DNA of 64,000 bases from Paenirhizobium cremeum (GTDB lineage Bacteria; Pseudomonadota; Alphaproteobacteria; Rhizobiales; Rhizobiaceae): positions 491,252 through 555,251 of the forward strand of contig NZ_JAGGCS010000001.1 in the NCBI RefSeq assembly GCF_022884085.1, in the 5' to 3' direction. A program made the translations under genes and the position numbers. Shown piece after piece: positions 48,007 to 56,615 of this stretch (the stretch's first letter is position 1; every line of letters begins with the position of its first letter). The notes beneath the pieces were generated by a model. That model searched no databases, was not told the DNA's origin, and saw only the letters and a list, made by a program, of their open reading frames with translations.

Positions 48007-48222
48007 ATGGCCGAGACTGGCACTGTAAAATTCTTCAATACCGACAAGGGCTTCGGTTTCATTAAGCCCGATAATGGCGGCGCTGACATTTTCGTACATA
48101 TTTCCGCTGTTCAGGCTTCCGGACTTTCGGGTCTCTCCGAAAACCAGAAGGTAAGCTTCGACACGGAACCGGACCGCCGCGGCAAGGGTCCGAAGGCAGT
48201 GAACCTGCAGATCGCAGGCTGA
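48007..48222 (+). CDS. cspA: Cold-shock protein, CspA family
   Basis: The 71-residue protein is a single cold-shock domain with the RNA-binding motifs KGFGFI (residues 15-20) and DIFVHISA (residues 28-35). It acts as an RNA chaperone. GAAAAGGACCTGACGC precedes the ATG. The long gap upstream may contain a structured leader. A strong terminator follows, so it is monocistronic. Which of several rhizobial csp genes this is cannot be told. Confidence 0.93.
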   Translation: MAETGTVKFFNTDKGFGFIKPDNGGADIFVHISAVQASGLSGLSENQKVSFDTEPDRRGKGPKAVNLQIAG

Positions 48223-48255
48223 CGCTTCGGAATTGCTTTGGCACTCGCGTTGCGG

Positions 48256-48279
48256 CCCGGCATGATTGCCGGGTTTTTT
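48256..48279 (+). terminator. Terminator of cspA
   Basis: A perfect 7-bp CCCGGCA/TGCCGGG stem (48256-48262 with 48267-48273) with a TGAT loop, followed by six T. Confidence 0.95.
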
Positions 48280-48373
48280 CGTTCAGGTTCGGTTCACCCA
48301 CCGGCCTCTATCCTGCCTTCATCGCTCGTTAACAAAGAGCGATGAGAGAATTCAGGCCACGGAAGGCAACGCC

Positions 48374-48823
48374 ATGATGAAGTTCGCTAAATATACCCTG
48401 CTTTCGGCAGCGATTGCAGTTGCACCTTTTGTTGCTTCGACATCGGCCATGGCAGACGATTATTACTATCGCCGTCATCATCACAACGGCGATGCCGTCG
48501 CGCTTGGCGCCCTCGGGCTTGCCACCGGCGTCATCGTCGGATCGGCAATCGCCAGCCAGCCGCGCACCGTCTACGTCGAACCGGATCCGGTCTATGTCGA
48601 GCCTGAGCCGGTCTATGTCCGTCCCGCTCCGGCTTATGTCCGCCCTGCTCCCGCCTATGTCGAAGACTATCCGCCGGCACCGCGGCGGGTCTACAACGCA
48701 GGGGTCGAACCGTGGACCCCGGAATGGTACGACTACTGCTCCGCCCGCTATCGCAGCTTCAATGCCCGGACCGGCACTTATGTCGGCTATGACGGCCGCT
48801 CGCATTTCTGCACTTCGGGCTGA
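48374..48823 (+). CDS. BA14K family secreted protein
   Basis: The 149-residue protein has a signal peptide (cleavage near TSAMA-D, residue 27), a His-rich then glycine-rich hydrophobic segment, a run of YVEP/YVRPAP repeats (about residues 58-95), and the C-terminal BA14K motif ending WYDYCSARYRSFNARTGTYV and a second Cys. BA14K is a Brucella immunoreactive protein with lectin-like activity reported; rhizobia have many copies. The paired cysteines probably form a disulfide in the periplasm or outer surface. Confidence 0.88.
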   Translation: MMKFAKYTLLSAAIAVAPFVASTSAMADDYYYRRHHHNGDAVALGALGLATGVIVGSAIASQPRTVYVEPDPVYVEPEPVYVRPAPAYVRPAPAYVEDYPPAPRRVYNAGVEPWTPEWYDYCSARYRSFNARTGTYVGYDGRSHFCTSG

Positions 48824-48834
48824 ACCTGAACACG

Positions 48835-48872
48835 CCGAAGCCTTCGGGCGCTCGCTCGCGCGCTTCGGTTTT
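48835..48872 (+). terminator. Terminator of the BA14K gene
   Basis: A 7-bp CCGAAGC/GCTTCGG stem (48835-48841 with 48862-48868) around a GC-rich loop that can pair further, followed by TTTT. Confidence 0.75.
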
Positions 48873-48902
48873 CGAATGTAACCCATTGTCGTCATACTCT
48901 GA

Positions 48903-48929
48903 TGCGCCGGCCTCGTGTCGGCGCATTTT
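48903..48929 (+). terminator. Second plus-strand terminator-like hairpin
   Basis: A 7-bp TGCGCCG/CGGCGCA stem (48903-48909 with 48919-48925) followed by TTTTC, just before the end of the convergent MBL gene. It forms a tandem stop with the hairpin 30 bases upstream. Confidence 0.65.
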
Positions 48930-48939
48930 CGTTGCAGCC

Positions 48940-49587
48940 TCAGATCCCGCGCAGGAAGGGATTGCCGCGGCGCTCGTCGCCGATACGACCGCCCGGTCCA
49001 TGGCCGCAGATGAAACCGACATCGTCTCCGAGCGGTAGGACCTTGTCCCGGATCGAATTCAGCAGCGTCTGGTGGTCTCCGCCGGGCAAATCGGTGCGCC
49101 CGATGGAACCGTTGAAGAGCACATCGCCGACATGGGCGAAATTCTGTGCCCGGTTGAAATAGACCACATGTCCCGGCGCATGGCCTGGGCAGTGGAAGAC
49201 CTCGAATTCATGCTCGCCGAAGGAAACGCGGTCCCCCTCCTCCAGCCAGCGATCCGGCGTGACGTTGCGAACGGTCATCGGCACGTTGAACATTTTCGCC
49301 TGCTGCTCGATGTTCTGAAGCAGCGGCAAATCGTCCTTGTGCGGCCCGACGATCTCAAGCCCGAGCGCTTCCTTCAGTTCCTCGGCGCCGCCGGCGTGGT
49401 CGATATGGCCATGGGTCAACCAGATCTCCTTGAGCGTGATGCCGTTTTCCCGAAGCGTCTGCAGGATGACATCGACATCGCCGCCGGGATCGACGATCAC
49501 ACCCTCATGGGTGTCCGTATCGAAAAGAATCGTACAGTTCTGCTGGAATGGCGTCACCGGAATGATACCGGCCTGCAACTGTCCCAT
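48940..49587 (-). CDS. MBL-fold metallo-hydrolase (glyoxalase II-like)
   Basis: The 215-residue hydrolase has the metallo-beta-lactamase metal motif THGHIDHAGG (HxHxDH), then CPGHAPGHVV, a GDVLFNGSIGRTDL loop and a terminal GHGPGGRIGDERRGNPFL. It is like the short YcbL/GloB-like enzymes with thioester hydrolase activity; the physiological substrate is not known. The start at 49587 follows GGGAGAAG; the long upstream extension is not family-like. Confidence 0.9.
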   Translation of the reverse strand: MGQLQAGIIPVTPFQQNCTILFDTDTHEGVIVDPGGDVDVILQTLRENGITLKEIWLTHGHIDHAGGAEELKEALGLEIVGPHKDDLPLLQNIEQQAKMFNVPMTVRNVTPDRWLEEGDRVSFGEHEFEVFHCPGHAPGHVVYFNRAQNFAHVGDVLFNGSIGRTDLPGGDHQTLLNSIRDKVLPLGDDVGFICGHGPGGRIGDERRGNPFLRGI

Positions 49588-49902
49588 GGCGTCTTCTCCC
49601 TGTCCGGTATCGCGCAGGCGGCGAAATACCACGACCACGGACGAAACGGAAACCTGGAAGAGCGAGTTATTGTCCAAAGCCTGCGGAAACTGTGCGATCC
49701 CGGTAATTTCGTTGGAGTTTTTCCCCGTCTGCGCATAGTTTTGCCGCAAAACTGGTGCCCGGCTCGAACAGGCGCCGCCGAACTAGAAAAATGATCCGCC
49801 CGATGCCGAAGCCGAGGCTTGCCGGTCGCGGGCCGCATGAAAGGAAATGCACGCGTGGCACGACAGTCTGTGGGCAGGGCTGCCAGGAAGGAAATTCCCG
49901 AA

Positions 49903-50370
49903 ATGCCGGTCGTCGACGACAAGACGATCGACTTCGAAACCATCGAGCTTTTGTTCTTCGCCTATCGCGACTTCGTGTCCGATCCGGATGCGATCCTGGC
50001 CAAGATCGGCTATGGCCGCGCCCATCACCGCGTCGTCTATTTCGTGAGCCGCCGCCCGGGCATGACGGTCGCCGATCTTCTCGGCATATTGCAGATCACC
50101 AAGCAGAGCCTCGCCCGTGTCCTGAAGGAATTGATCGATTCCGGCTACATCCGTCAGATGGCGGGCCCAGCCGACCGCCGCCAGCGGCGGCTCTATCCGA
50201 CGCTGGCCGGGCGTGAACTGGCGCTTGCGCTCTCCGAGCCGCAATCCCAGCGCATCGCCCGCGCGCTCGAAGGCTTCACCCCGGAAATGCGGGAGGGCGT
50301 GCGCAAGTTTCTCGAAGGCATGAGCCGCTCCGGCGAGGACGATCAGGCGGCAACCGAGGGAGACGGATGA
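49903..50370 (+). CDS. MarR-family transcriptional regulator
   Basis: The 155-residue protein has a MarR winged helix: MTVADLLGILQITKQSLARVLKELIDSGYIRQMAGPADRRQRRLYPT with the conserved DRR wing motif. The start at 49903 is preferred since GGAAGGAAATTCC precedes it; longer starts upstream cannot be excluded. It begins an operon with a response regulator (one base between stop and next start) and a histidine kinase, an unusual mix of one- and two-component control that is seen in rhizobia. Confidence 0.87.
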   Translation: MPVVDDKTIDFETIELLFFAYRDFVSDPDAILAKIGYGRAHHRVVYFVSRRPGMTVADLLGILQITKQSLARVLKELIDSGYIRQMAGPADRRQRRLYPTLAGRELALALSEPQSQRIARALEGFTPEMREGVRKFLEGMSRSGEDDQAATEGDG

Positions 50371-50371
50371 C

Positions 50372-51073
50372 ATGGGCAGGAAGATCTTCATTCCCGACGA
50401 CGCACCCCACCTTCTCGTCGTCGACGACGATACCCGCATCCGTGACCTTCTCCACCGCTACCTGACCGAACAGGGTTTCCGCGTCACCGTCGCGGCCGAT
50501 GCCGGCGAGGCGCGTCGCAAGCTCGAAGGTCTGCATTTCGATCTTCTCGTGCTCGACGTCATGATGCCGGGCGAGTCCGGCCTGTCGCTCACCCGCAGCC
50601 TTGCCGAACAGAAACATGTGCCCGTCATCCTGCTGACGGCCCGATCGGAGGCGGAATCGCGGATCGCCGGTCTCGAAGCCGGCGCGGACGACTACCTCGC
50701 CAAACCCTTCGACCCGCGCGAACTGGTGCTGCGCATCAACAATATCCTGAAACGCAATCTTTCGGCGGACACGCCGAAGATCGAGCAGGTGATGTTCGGT
50801 CCCTACACTTTTTCCATCCTTCGCAAGGAGTTGAAGAAGGGGGCGGAGGTCATAAGGTTGACCGATCGGGAACAGGAAATCATGCTGCTGTTTTCCATGC
50901 GTGCCGGCGAAACCATTCCCCGCCACGAGCTGATCGGCAACGACACCGAAGTCGGCGAGCGCACCATCGACGTGCAAATCAACCGGCTGCGGCGCAAGAT
51001 CGAGGACGATCCGGCCAATCCGGTCTGGCTGCAGACCGTGCGCGGCATCGGCTACCGGCTCAGCATGGACTGA
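50372..51073 (+). CDS. OmpR-family response regulator
   Basis: The 233-residue regulator has a receiver domain with the acidic pocket VVDDD, phospho-acceptor Asp62 (LVLDVMMPGESG), Thr in LLTARSE and Lys in YLAKPFDPREL, then an OmpR winged-helix domain (residues 135-230) with ERTIDVQINRLRRKIEDDP and GIGYRLSMD. It starts one base after the MarR stop. The kinase follows after 48 bases, so the pair forms a standard two-component system. The target genes are not known. Confidence 0.93.
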   Translation: MGRKIFIPDDAPHLLVVDDDTRIRDLLHRYLTEQGFRVTVAADAGEARRKLEGLHFDLLVLDVMMPGESGLSLTRSLAEQKHVPVILLTARSEAESRIAGLEAGADDYLAKPFDPRELVLRINNILKRNLSADTPKIEQVMFGPYTFSILRKELKKGAEVIRLTDREQEIMLLFSMRAGETIPRHELIGNDTEVGERTIDVQINRLRRKIEDDPANPVWLQTVRGIGYRLSMD

Positions 51074-51121
51074 CCGGCGGCAGAGGCGGCGAAGACGGAT
51101 ACCGACGGAAGCGAAGGACAA

Positions 51122-52501
51122 ATGACGCTCTTTGACAGCATCCGCGGAGAAGATCGCGCCCCGGGCGGCGGTTTGAGAGGCTTGGTCCGGTGGCTGCGGC
51201 GCCGGGTCCCGACCGGCCTTTACGCCCGCGCATTGCTTATCATCATCCTGCCCATGCTGATCCTGCAGACGGTGCTCGCCTTCGTCTTCATGGAGCGTCA
51301 CTGGCAGATGGTAACGCAACGCCTCTCCGGCGCCGTAACCCGCGACATCGCCGCCATCATTTCGCTGATCGACGCCTATCCCGGACCTGAAAACCTCCAG
51401 AACGTCGTCCGGATCGCGCGTGACAATCTCGACATGACGATATCGCTGGAGGAAGGTGGCGAACTGCCGGCGCCAAGGCCGAAGCCCTTCTTCTCGATCC
51501 TCGACCAGACCCTCAGCGACCAGATAGAAAACCAGATCAAGCGCCCCTTCTGGATCGACACGATCGGCGATTCCCGGCTGGTCGAGATCCGCATCGCCCT
51601 CGATCAGGGCATTCTGCGAATCTTCGCCCGGCGCAATTCGGCCTACGCTTCGAACACGCACATCTTCCTGCTCTGGATGGTCGGCACCTCGCTGGTGCTG
51701 ATCGTCATCTCCACCTTGTTCCTGCGCGGCCAGATCCGCCCGATCCTGACGCTCGCCAAGGCGGCAGAGAGCTTCGGCAAGGGCCAGAGGCCGCCTGAAG
51801 ACTTCAGCCCGCGCGGCGCCGACGAAGTGCGCCGCGCCGGGCTTGCCTTCATCCTGATGCGCGAACGTATCGAACGGCAGATGGAGCAGCGCACCGCCAT
51901 GCTGACCGGCGTCAGCCACGACCTGCGCACCATACTGACGCGCTTCAAGCTGCAACTCGCGCTCGCCGGCGACAATCCCGAACTCGACAGCCTCAACCAG
52001 GATGTGGAGGACATGCAGACCATGCTCGAAGGCTATATGGCCTTTGCGCGCGGCGAGGCGGAAGAGGATGTCGGCAAGCTGAAACTCAGCGAACTCTTCG
52101 AGAAGATCGAGGGGGACTTTGCCCTGCATGGCAAGCAGTTTTCCTCCAGGATCGAGGGCGAGGACGAGATCGCGGTCCGCCCGGCGGCCTTTACCCGGCT
52201 GGTGACCAATCTCGCCTCCAACAGCCGGCGCTACGCCAACAGGCTGGAGATCGAGGCCAGGCACAGCGCCAAATGGTTGACCATCACCTTCGACGACGAC
52301 GGTCCGGGCATTCCGCGCGACATGCGCGACGAGGTGTTCAAACCGTTCTTCCGGCTCGACGAAGCCCGTAATCTCGATGCGTCGGGCACGGGGCTCGGGC
52401 TGGCGATCGCCCGCGATATCGCGCGCAGCCACGGCGGCAACGTCACGCTCGGCGACAGCCCCCTGGGCGGCCTGCGCGCCACCATCCGCGTTCCGGCATA
52501 A
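51122..52501 (+). CDS. EnvZ-like membrane histidine kinase
   Basis: The 459-residue sensor has two membrane helices (about residues 36-60 and 180-205) around a periplasmic domain, a HAMP segment, a dimerisation helix with phospho-acceptor His266 in GVSHDLRTILTR, and an ATPase domain (N box NLASNSRRYANR, G1 DDDGPGIP, G2 GTGLGLAIA). The usual Pro after RT in this box is Ile. It partners the response regulator upstream. AAGGACAA precedes the ATG. Confidence 0.93.
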   Translation: MTLFDSIRGEDRAPGGGLRGLVRWLRRRVPTGLYARALLIIILPMLILQTVLAFVFMERHWQMVTQRLSGAVTRDIAAIISLIDAYPGPENLQNVVRIARDNLDMTISLEEGGELPAPRPKPFFSILDQTLSDQIENQIKRPFWIDTIGDSRLVEIRIALDQGILRIFARRNSAYASNTHIFLLWMVGTSLVLIVISTLFLRGQIRPILTLAKAAESFGKGQRPPEDFSPRGADEVRRAGLAFILMRERIERQMEQRTAMLTGVSHDLRTILTRFKLQLALAGDNPELDSLNQDVEDMQTMLEGYMAFARGEAEEDVGKLKLSELFEKIEGDFALHGKQFSSRIEGEDEIAVRPAAFTRLVTNLASNSRRYANRLEIEARHSAKWLTITFDDDGPGIPRDMRDEVFKPFFRLDEARNLDASGTGLGLAIARDIARSHGGNVTLGDSPLGGLRATIRVPA

Positions 52502-52524
52502 TCGAGAGACAAAGGACAGACGCC

Positions 52525-53112
52525 ATGACGACAGGAAACTGGGACGGCATGAACTGGCTCAATCCGCCGCCGCTGCTCGAGATCACCGCCGGAGATCTGC
52601 GGCTTGCCACGGGCGACCGGACCGATTTCTGGCAGCGGACCTATTACGGCTTCCGCCACGACAACGGGCACTTCCTGCACTGCCGCCGCGACGGCGAATT
52701 CACCATTGAAACCGCCTTCACCGGCCGCTACGAGGCTCTTTACGATCAGGCTGGCCTGATGCTGCGCCACGACGGGGAAAACTGGATGAAATGCGGGATC
52801 GAGTTCACCGACGGCCGCCGTCATTTCAGCACGGTGGTGACCGTCGCCGGCCGTTCGGACTGGTCGGCCTTTGCCTTGCCCGATGGAAACGGCCCTGTCG
52901 AAGCCCGAGTGACCCGGCTGGCCGATGCGCTTTTCGTGCAATATCGGCTTTCGGAGCCGGATAACTGGAAAATGGCTCGGCTCGGTTACTTTCCACCGGA
53001 ACTCGCCTCGCTGGATGTTGGCGTAACCGCCTGCTCACCGCAAAGGGCCGGCTTCGAAGTAACCTTTCACCGCTTCGCTCTCACCGACCCGCTGAGCCGC
53101 GAAATCCACTGA
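52525..53112 (+). CDS. DUF1349 domain protein
   Basis: The 195-residue protein has the concanavalin-like DUF1349 fold: DFWQRTYYGFRHDNGHF near the start, YDQAGLMLRHDGENWMKCGIEF in the middle, and VTACSPQRAGFEVTFHRF at the end. Proteins of this family have been linked to carbohydrate binding, but no activity is proven. GGACAGACGCC precedes the ATG. It follows the kinase by 23 bases and probably is the last gene of the operon. Confidence 0.85.
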   Translation: MTTGNWDGMNWLNPPPLLEITAGDLRLATGDRTDFWQRTYYGFRHDNGHFLHCRRDGEFTIETAFTGRYEALYDQAGLMLRHDGENWMKCGIEFTDGRRHFSTVVTVAGRSDWSAFALPDGNGPVEARVTRLADALFVQYRLSEPDNWKMARLGYFPPELASLDVGVTACSPQRAGFEVTFHRFALTDPLSREIH

Positions 53113-53123
53113 GGCGCGGCGGC

Positions 53124-53489
53124 TCACATCATCTTCATGCCGTTCGGCACCGCCTGCTCGACCGAAGCCAGCACGATGGCTCCATCCTTGTCGGCAAAGC
53201 CCAGCGTCAGGACTTCAGAGCGAAACGGCCCGATCTGGCGCGGCGGGAAATTGACCACGCCGAGCACCTGCCGACCGACCAGGCTTTCCGGGGTGTAATG
53301 CACGGTAATCTGCGCCGATGATTTTCGGATACCGATTTCCGGCCCGAAATCGATCTTCATCTTGATCGCCGGCTTGCGCGCTTCCGGAAAAGGCTCGGCC
53401 TCGATCACCGTGCCGACGCGGATATCGACCTTCTCGAAATCGGCATAGGTGATTTCAGCAGAAGCAGGGGAGGAAACGGCAGCGCTCAT
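53124..53489 (-). CDS. csaA: tRNA-binding chaperone-like protein CsaA
   Basis: The 121-residue protein is a tRNA-binding (EMAP/OB-fold) domain: [25 protein letters not shown] at the start and [24 protein letters not shown] in the core. CsaA binds tRNA and has been reported to bind SecA and preproteins in Bacillus. Its ATG overlaps the proC stop by four bases, so they are coupled. Confidence 0.93.
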   Translation of the reverse strand: MSAAVSSPASAEITYADFEKVDIRVGTVIEAEPFPEARKPAIKMKIDFGPEIGIRKSSAQITVHYTPESLVGRQVLGVVNFPPRQIGPFRSEVLTLGFADKDGAIVLASVEQAVPNGMKMM

Positions 53490-54304
53490 CCGGCCAGTTC
53501 CTCGGCGCGAAGGCGCGCAGCCTCGATCGCCTTGTCGAACAGCGGCTGCATGCCCTCCTCCGCCATCAGAACGGAAAGGGCGGCGGCCGTTGTACCACCG
53601 GGTGAAGTAACATTCTGTCGAAGCTTCGCAGCGCCGTCGGGGGACTGGTGAAGCAGTTCACCAGCCCCCGCGACAGTTTCCCGTGCGAGGCGCATGGCCA
53701 GGTCCGCCTGCAGGCCGGCCTTGCGGCCCGCCTCGGCCATGCACTCCACGAGATAGAACACATAGGCCGGACCACTGCCCGAAAGGGCGGTCACAGCATT
53801 GATCGCGTCTTCGCTGTTCAGCCACTCCACCGGGCCCGACACCTTCAGCAGGCGATGGACGGTCTCGCGCTGTTCCGCAGTCACAGCGGCATTGGCATAG
53901 GCGCCGGTCACGCCACGGCCGATCATCGCCGGCGTGTTCGGCATGGCGCGAACCATGGCCACGGCGCCGAGATGGCTCTCCATGAAGGCGAGCGTCTTGC
54001 CGGCGGCGACGGAAACCACCACGGTAGAGGGACCGACCAGTGCCTTCAGCGGCGGCAGGACCTTCTCCATCACCTGCGGCTTGACCGCGAGGAAAAGAAT
54101 ATCGGCGGCAAGACCGGCCGGAACTTCCTTCACGTGGCGCGCGCCGGCCTCGGAAATCTGCGCCAGCATCGTCTGCGACGGACCCGGATCGACAACGGTG
54201 ACGGAGGAGCCCGGAACGCCGCTCTTCAACCACCCCGTCAACATGGCGCCGCCCATATTGCCGGCCCCGACGAGTACCAATTGTCCCATTGCAGAATAAC
54301 TCAT
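53486..54304 (-). CDS. proC: Pyrroline-5-carboxylate reductase ProC
   Basis: The 272-residue enzyme does the last step of proline synthesis, reducing pyrroline-5-carboxylate with NADPH. It has the Rossmann start [38 protein letters not shown], and the C-terminal signature [20 protein letters not shown] with [21 protein letters not shown] precedes the ATG at 54304. The ybjN-like gene ends 17 bases upstream, so ybjN-proC-csaA is probably one operon. Confidence 0.96.
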   Translation of the reverse strand: MSYSAMGQLVLVGAGNMGGAMLTGWLKSGVPGSSVTVVDPGPSQTMLAQISEAGARHVKEVPAGLAADILFLAVKPQVMEKVLPPLKALVGPSTVVVSVAAGKTLAFMESHLGAVAMVRAMPNTPAMIGRGVTGAYANAAVTAEQRETVHRLLKVSGPVEWLNSEDAINAVTALSGSGPAYVFYLVECMAEAGRKAGLQADLAMRLARETVAGAGELLHQSPDGAAKLRQNVTSPGGTTAAALSVLMAEEGMQPLFDKAIEAARLRAEELAG

Positions 54305-54321
54305 TCTCAAGCCTTCCCGGC

Positions 54322-54822
54322 TCAGGCTTCCCCGGCCGTCTCGAACAACACGGCTTCCATCGCCGTCTTCGCATCGACCCCGGACCAGACCACAAACTGG
54401 AAGGCTTGGAAATAGGCTTCGCAAGCCTCGACCGCGCTGGACAGCAGCACCTCGACCTGGCGGTTGGTCGCCTCGGCGCCACCTGCCAGAAGCAGGGACT
54501 GGCGGAAGATCACCACATCCTCCTGGCGCCAGAGGTCGAAATGCCCCATCAGCACCTGGCCGTTGATGTGCGACAGCAGGCGGATCACCTCGTTGACGCG
54601 GTTTTCGGGTATCTTGATGTCGAAGGCCGAGGCGACATGCAGCGCCTCGAACTCCTCCATCCAGGAGAAAGAGACGTGGTAATCGGCCCAGCGCCCCTGA
54701 ACGGTCATGGCGATCTCGTCCTCGCCGGACCGTTCGAAGGACCAGTCATTGGTCGCAGCGACGAACTCGATCATGTCGACCGGGTTGGACTGGCGTTCGA
54801 ATTCCATTTCCATAAGGCTCAT
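54322..54822 (-). CDS. YbjN domain protein
   Basis: The 166-residue acidic protein is a YbjN family member, with the type III chaperone-like fold: NDWSFERSGEDEIAMTVQGRW, WMEEFEALHVASAFDIKIPENR and GHFDLWRQEDVVIFRQSLLL. E. coli YbjN overproduction affects motility and stress responses, but the mechanism is unknown. The position just before proC is common in rhizobia. Confidence 0.88.
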   Translation of the reverse strand: MSLMEMEFERQSNPVDMIEFVAATNDWSFERSGEDEIAMTVQGRWADYHVSFSWMEEFEALHVASAFDIKIPENRVNEVIRLLSHINGQVLMGHFDLWRQEDVVIFRQSLLLAGGAEATNRQVEVLLSSAVEACEAYFQAFQFVVWSGVDAKTAMEAVLFETAGEA

Positions 54823-55300
54823 GCATCACCTTCTTGCCGGGACAAATGCGGATATCGAGCGAAACGCAACGACGACTCACACGAGTTTACCGGGAACAAC
54901 ACTAGGAATGATTCCCTATGGACCCCAGGATACTGCACTCACCCTGTCCGAAACTTGTGAAGGTCCGCTTCGAATCATCATTTAAAATCAGTGTATAATG
55001 GCACCGAGCAAGAACCAGCCCCCGTTATGCGATTTGCTCGCCGGGCCTGTGGAAAGCGATTGTGGCAGGTAGTGCGAAAGGCGCCATAAACGACTCTGGC
55101 GATTGGCTTTTTCCGGCCTGCCGGCATGTGGATAAAAAACTGTTAACGGCGCGATCCGGCATAGCTCCGGACGAGGCATGAAAGCAAAGCCTCACATACA
55201 AAACCGCCCACCGCGATCTCTCGCGGCAGGCGATAAAATTCTCTCAAACGCCTTTTCGGTTCCCATGGACCGGAAAAGAGGCGGGCAGTGCCGCCGGCGC
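54823..55300. other. 478-base gap between ybjN-like and ubiK genes
   Basis: No gene is supported. On the plus strand a perfect TATAAT lies at 54994-54999 without a good -35 box. A perfect DnaA-box sequence TGTGGATAA lies at 55127-55135, alone. A CGCCA/TGGCG hairpin near 55083-55102 is followed six bases later by TTTTT. A short RNA from 55006 to about 55110 is possible but unproven. Confidence 0.35.
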
Positions 55301-55561
55301 TTACTTCGCCTTCTCGGCGAGCTGCCCTTCCAGCGCCTCGATCCGCTTCAAAAGGGCGTCGTTTTCGTCGCGCGCCTTGATCGCCATTTCCCGGACGACC
55401 TCGAATTCCTCGCGCTTGACGAGATCCATGCTGTTCAGCCAGCGCTCAGCCTGGGCGTGGAAGGCTGTTTCCATTTCCTTGCGCACGCCCTGCGCCGCAC
55501 CCGCGGCATCCGTCATGAGCTTGGCGAATTCGTCCATAATGCGGTTAGGCCCGGTCGACAT
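55301..55561 (-). CDS. ubiK: UbiK-like accessory factor (BMFP family)
   Basis: The 86-residue protein starts MSTGPNRIMDEFAKLMTDAAG and is amphipathic helix followed by a C-terminal coiled coil (REEFEVVREMAIKARDENDALLKRIEALEGQL). This is the BMFP/UbiK family, an accessory factor of aerobic ubiquinone synthesis related to Brucella membrane-fusogenic protein. AGAGGAGCC precedes the ATG; a longer frame upstream is not family-like. It reads divergently from lgt. Confidence 0.87.
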   Translation of the reverse strand: MSTGPNRIMDEFAKLMTDAAGAAQGVRKEMETAFHAQAERWLNSMDLVKREEFEVVREMAIKARDENDALLKRIEALEGQLAEKAK

Positions 55562-55757
55562 GGCTTTGGCTCCTCTTGGCACCTGATCCCTGGCCGGCAA
55601 CGTGCTCCGGCCTGAAGTGAGGTAGGCATTTGCCGCCTCGGTTGCAAGGAAATTCGCTTGTGAACAAGGGGGAACGGACATGCCTGCGCCAAGATTCCAT
55701 CTTGACCATGCCATGATCGGACGCCATTTTCCGCCGACATCGTCATAAGGGGCAACC

Positions 55758-56591
55758 TTGTCGTCAGCCACAGCACTCCTTTCCATCCTGACCTTCCCGG
55801 CCATTGACCCGGTGGCGTTTTCCATCGGTCCTCTGGCGATCCATTGGTACGGTCTCGCCTATGTCTGCGGCATCATGCTCGGCTGGGTGGTCGCGCGCGC
55901 CATGGTGCGCAACGAAAAACTCTGGCCGGCCGGCACGCCGCCCTGCACCGCCGCGCATCTCGACGATTTCCTTGTCTGGGTGGCGATCGGCATCGTCCTT
56001 GGCGGCCGGCTCGGTTATATCCTGTTCTACGACCTGCCTTCCGTCATCGCCGACCCCCTGCGGGCGATCGAGGTCTGGAACGGCGGCATGTCGTTCCACG
56101 GCGGCTTTGCCGGCGCGACGATTGCGATGATCCTCTTTGCCCGCCGCCACGCGATCCCGATCTGGAGCCTATTCGACATCGTCGCCAGCGTCGCGCCGAT
56201 CGGCATCTTCTTCGGCCGTATTGCGAATTTCGTGAACGGCGAACTCTGGGGGCGCCCTTCCGACGTGGCATGGGCCATGGTCTTCCCGACTGGCGGCCCC
56301 TTTCCCCGTCATCCGAGCCAGCTTTACGAAGCCCTGCTCGAAGGCCTGTTGATGTTCGTGCTGCTGCAGATCATCGGCCGGGCCGGCGGTTTCCGCATGC
56401 GCGGCCTGGTCACCGGCTGTTTCGTCAGCCTCTACGCCGTCGCCCGCATCGCCGTCGAGTTTTTCCGCGAACCCGATCCGCAACTCGGCTATCTTGCCGG
56501 CGGCTGGCTGACCATGGGAATGCTTCTGTCGCTGCCGATGCTTGCTGTCGGCCTCTGGGCGCTCTGGCGCGCGCGTCGCACCGCGTCCTGA
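55758..56591 (+). CDS. lgt: Prolipoprotein diacylglyceryl transferase Lgt
   Basis: The 277-residue inner membrane enzyme attaches diacylglycerol to the lipobox cysteine, the first step of lipoprotein maturation. It has about seven membrane segments, HGGFAGATIA (with the essential His), the Lgt signature GRIANFVNGELWGRP, and RHPSQLYEALLEG. The TTG start at 55758 follows AAGGGGC. The midA-like gene follows after 24 bases. Confidence 0.95.
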   Translation: MSSATALLSILTFPAIDPVAFSIGPLAIHWYGLAYVCGIMLGWVVARAMVRNEKLWPAGTPPCTAAHLDDFLVWVAIGIVLGGRLGYILFYDLPSVIADPLRAIEVWNGGMSFHGGFAGATIAMILFARRHAIPIWSLFDIVASVAPIGIFFGRIANFVNGELWGRPSDVAWAMVFPTGGPFPRHPSQLYEALLEGLLMFVLLQIIGRAGGFRMRGLVTGCFVSLYAVARIAVEFFREPDPQLGYLAGGWLTMGMLLSLPMLAVGLWALWRARRTAS

Positions 56592-56615
56592 AGCGGGAAT
56601 GGAGGAGGAAGACCA

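Noticed and set aside
50276-52432. A 718-codon open frame on the minus strand over the two-component genes
   Set aside because: Antisense shadow of the response regulator and kinase, both of which have complete motifs.
55127-55135. A perfect DnaA box as sign of a replication origin
   Set aside because: Only one box, no AT-rich unwinding region and no origin-linked genes nearby.
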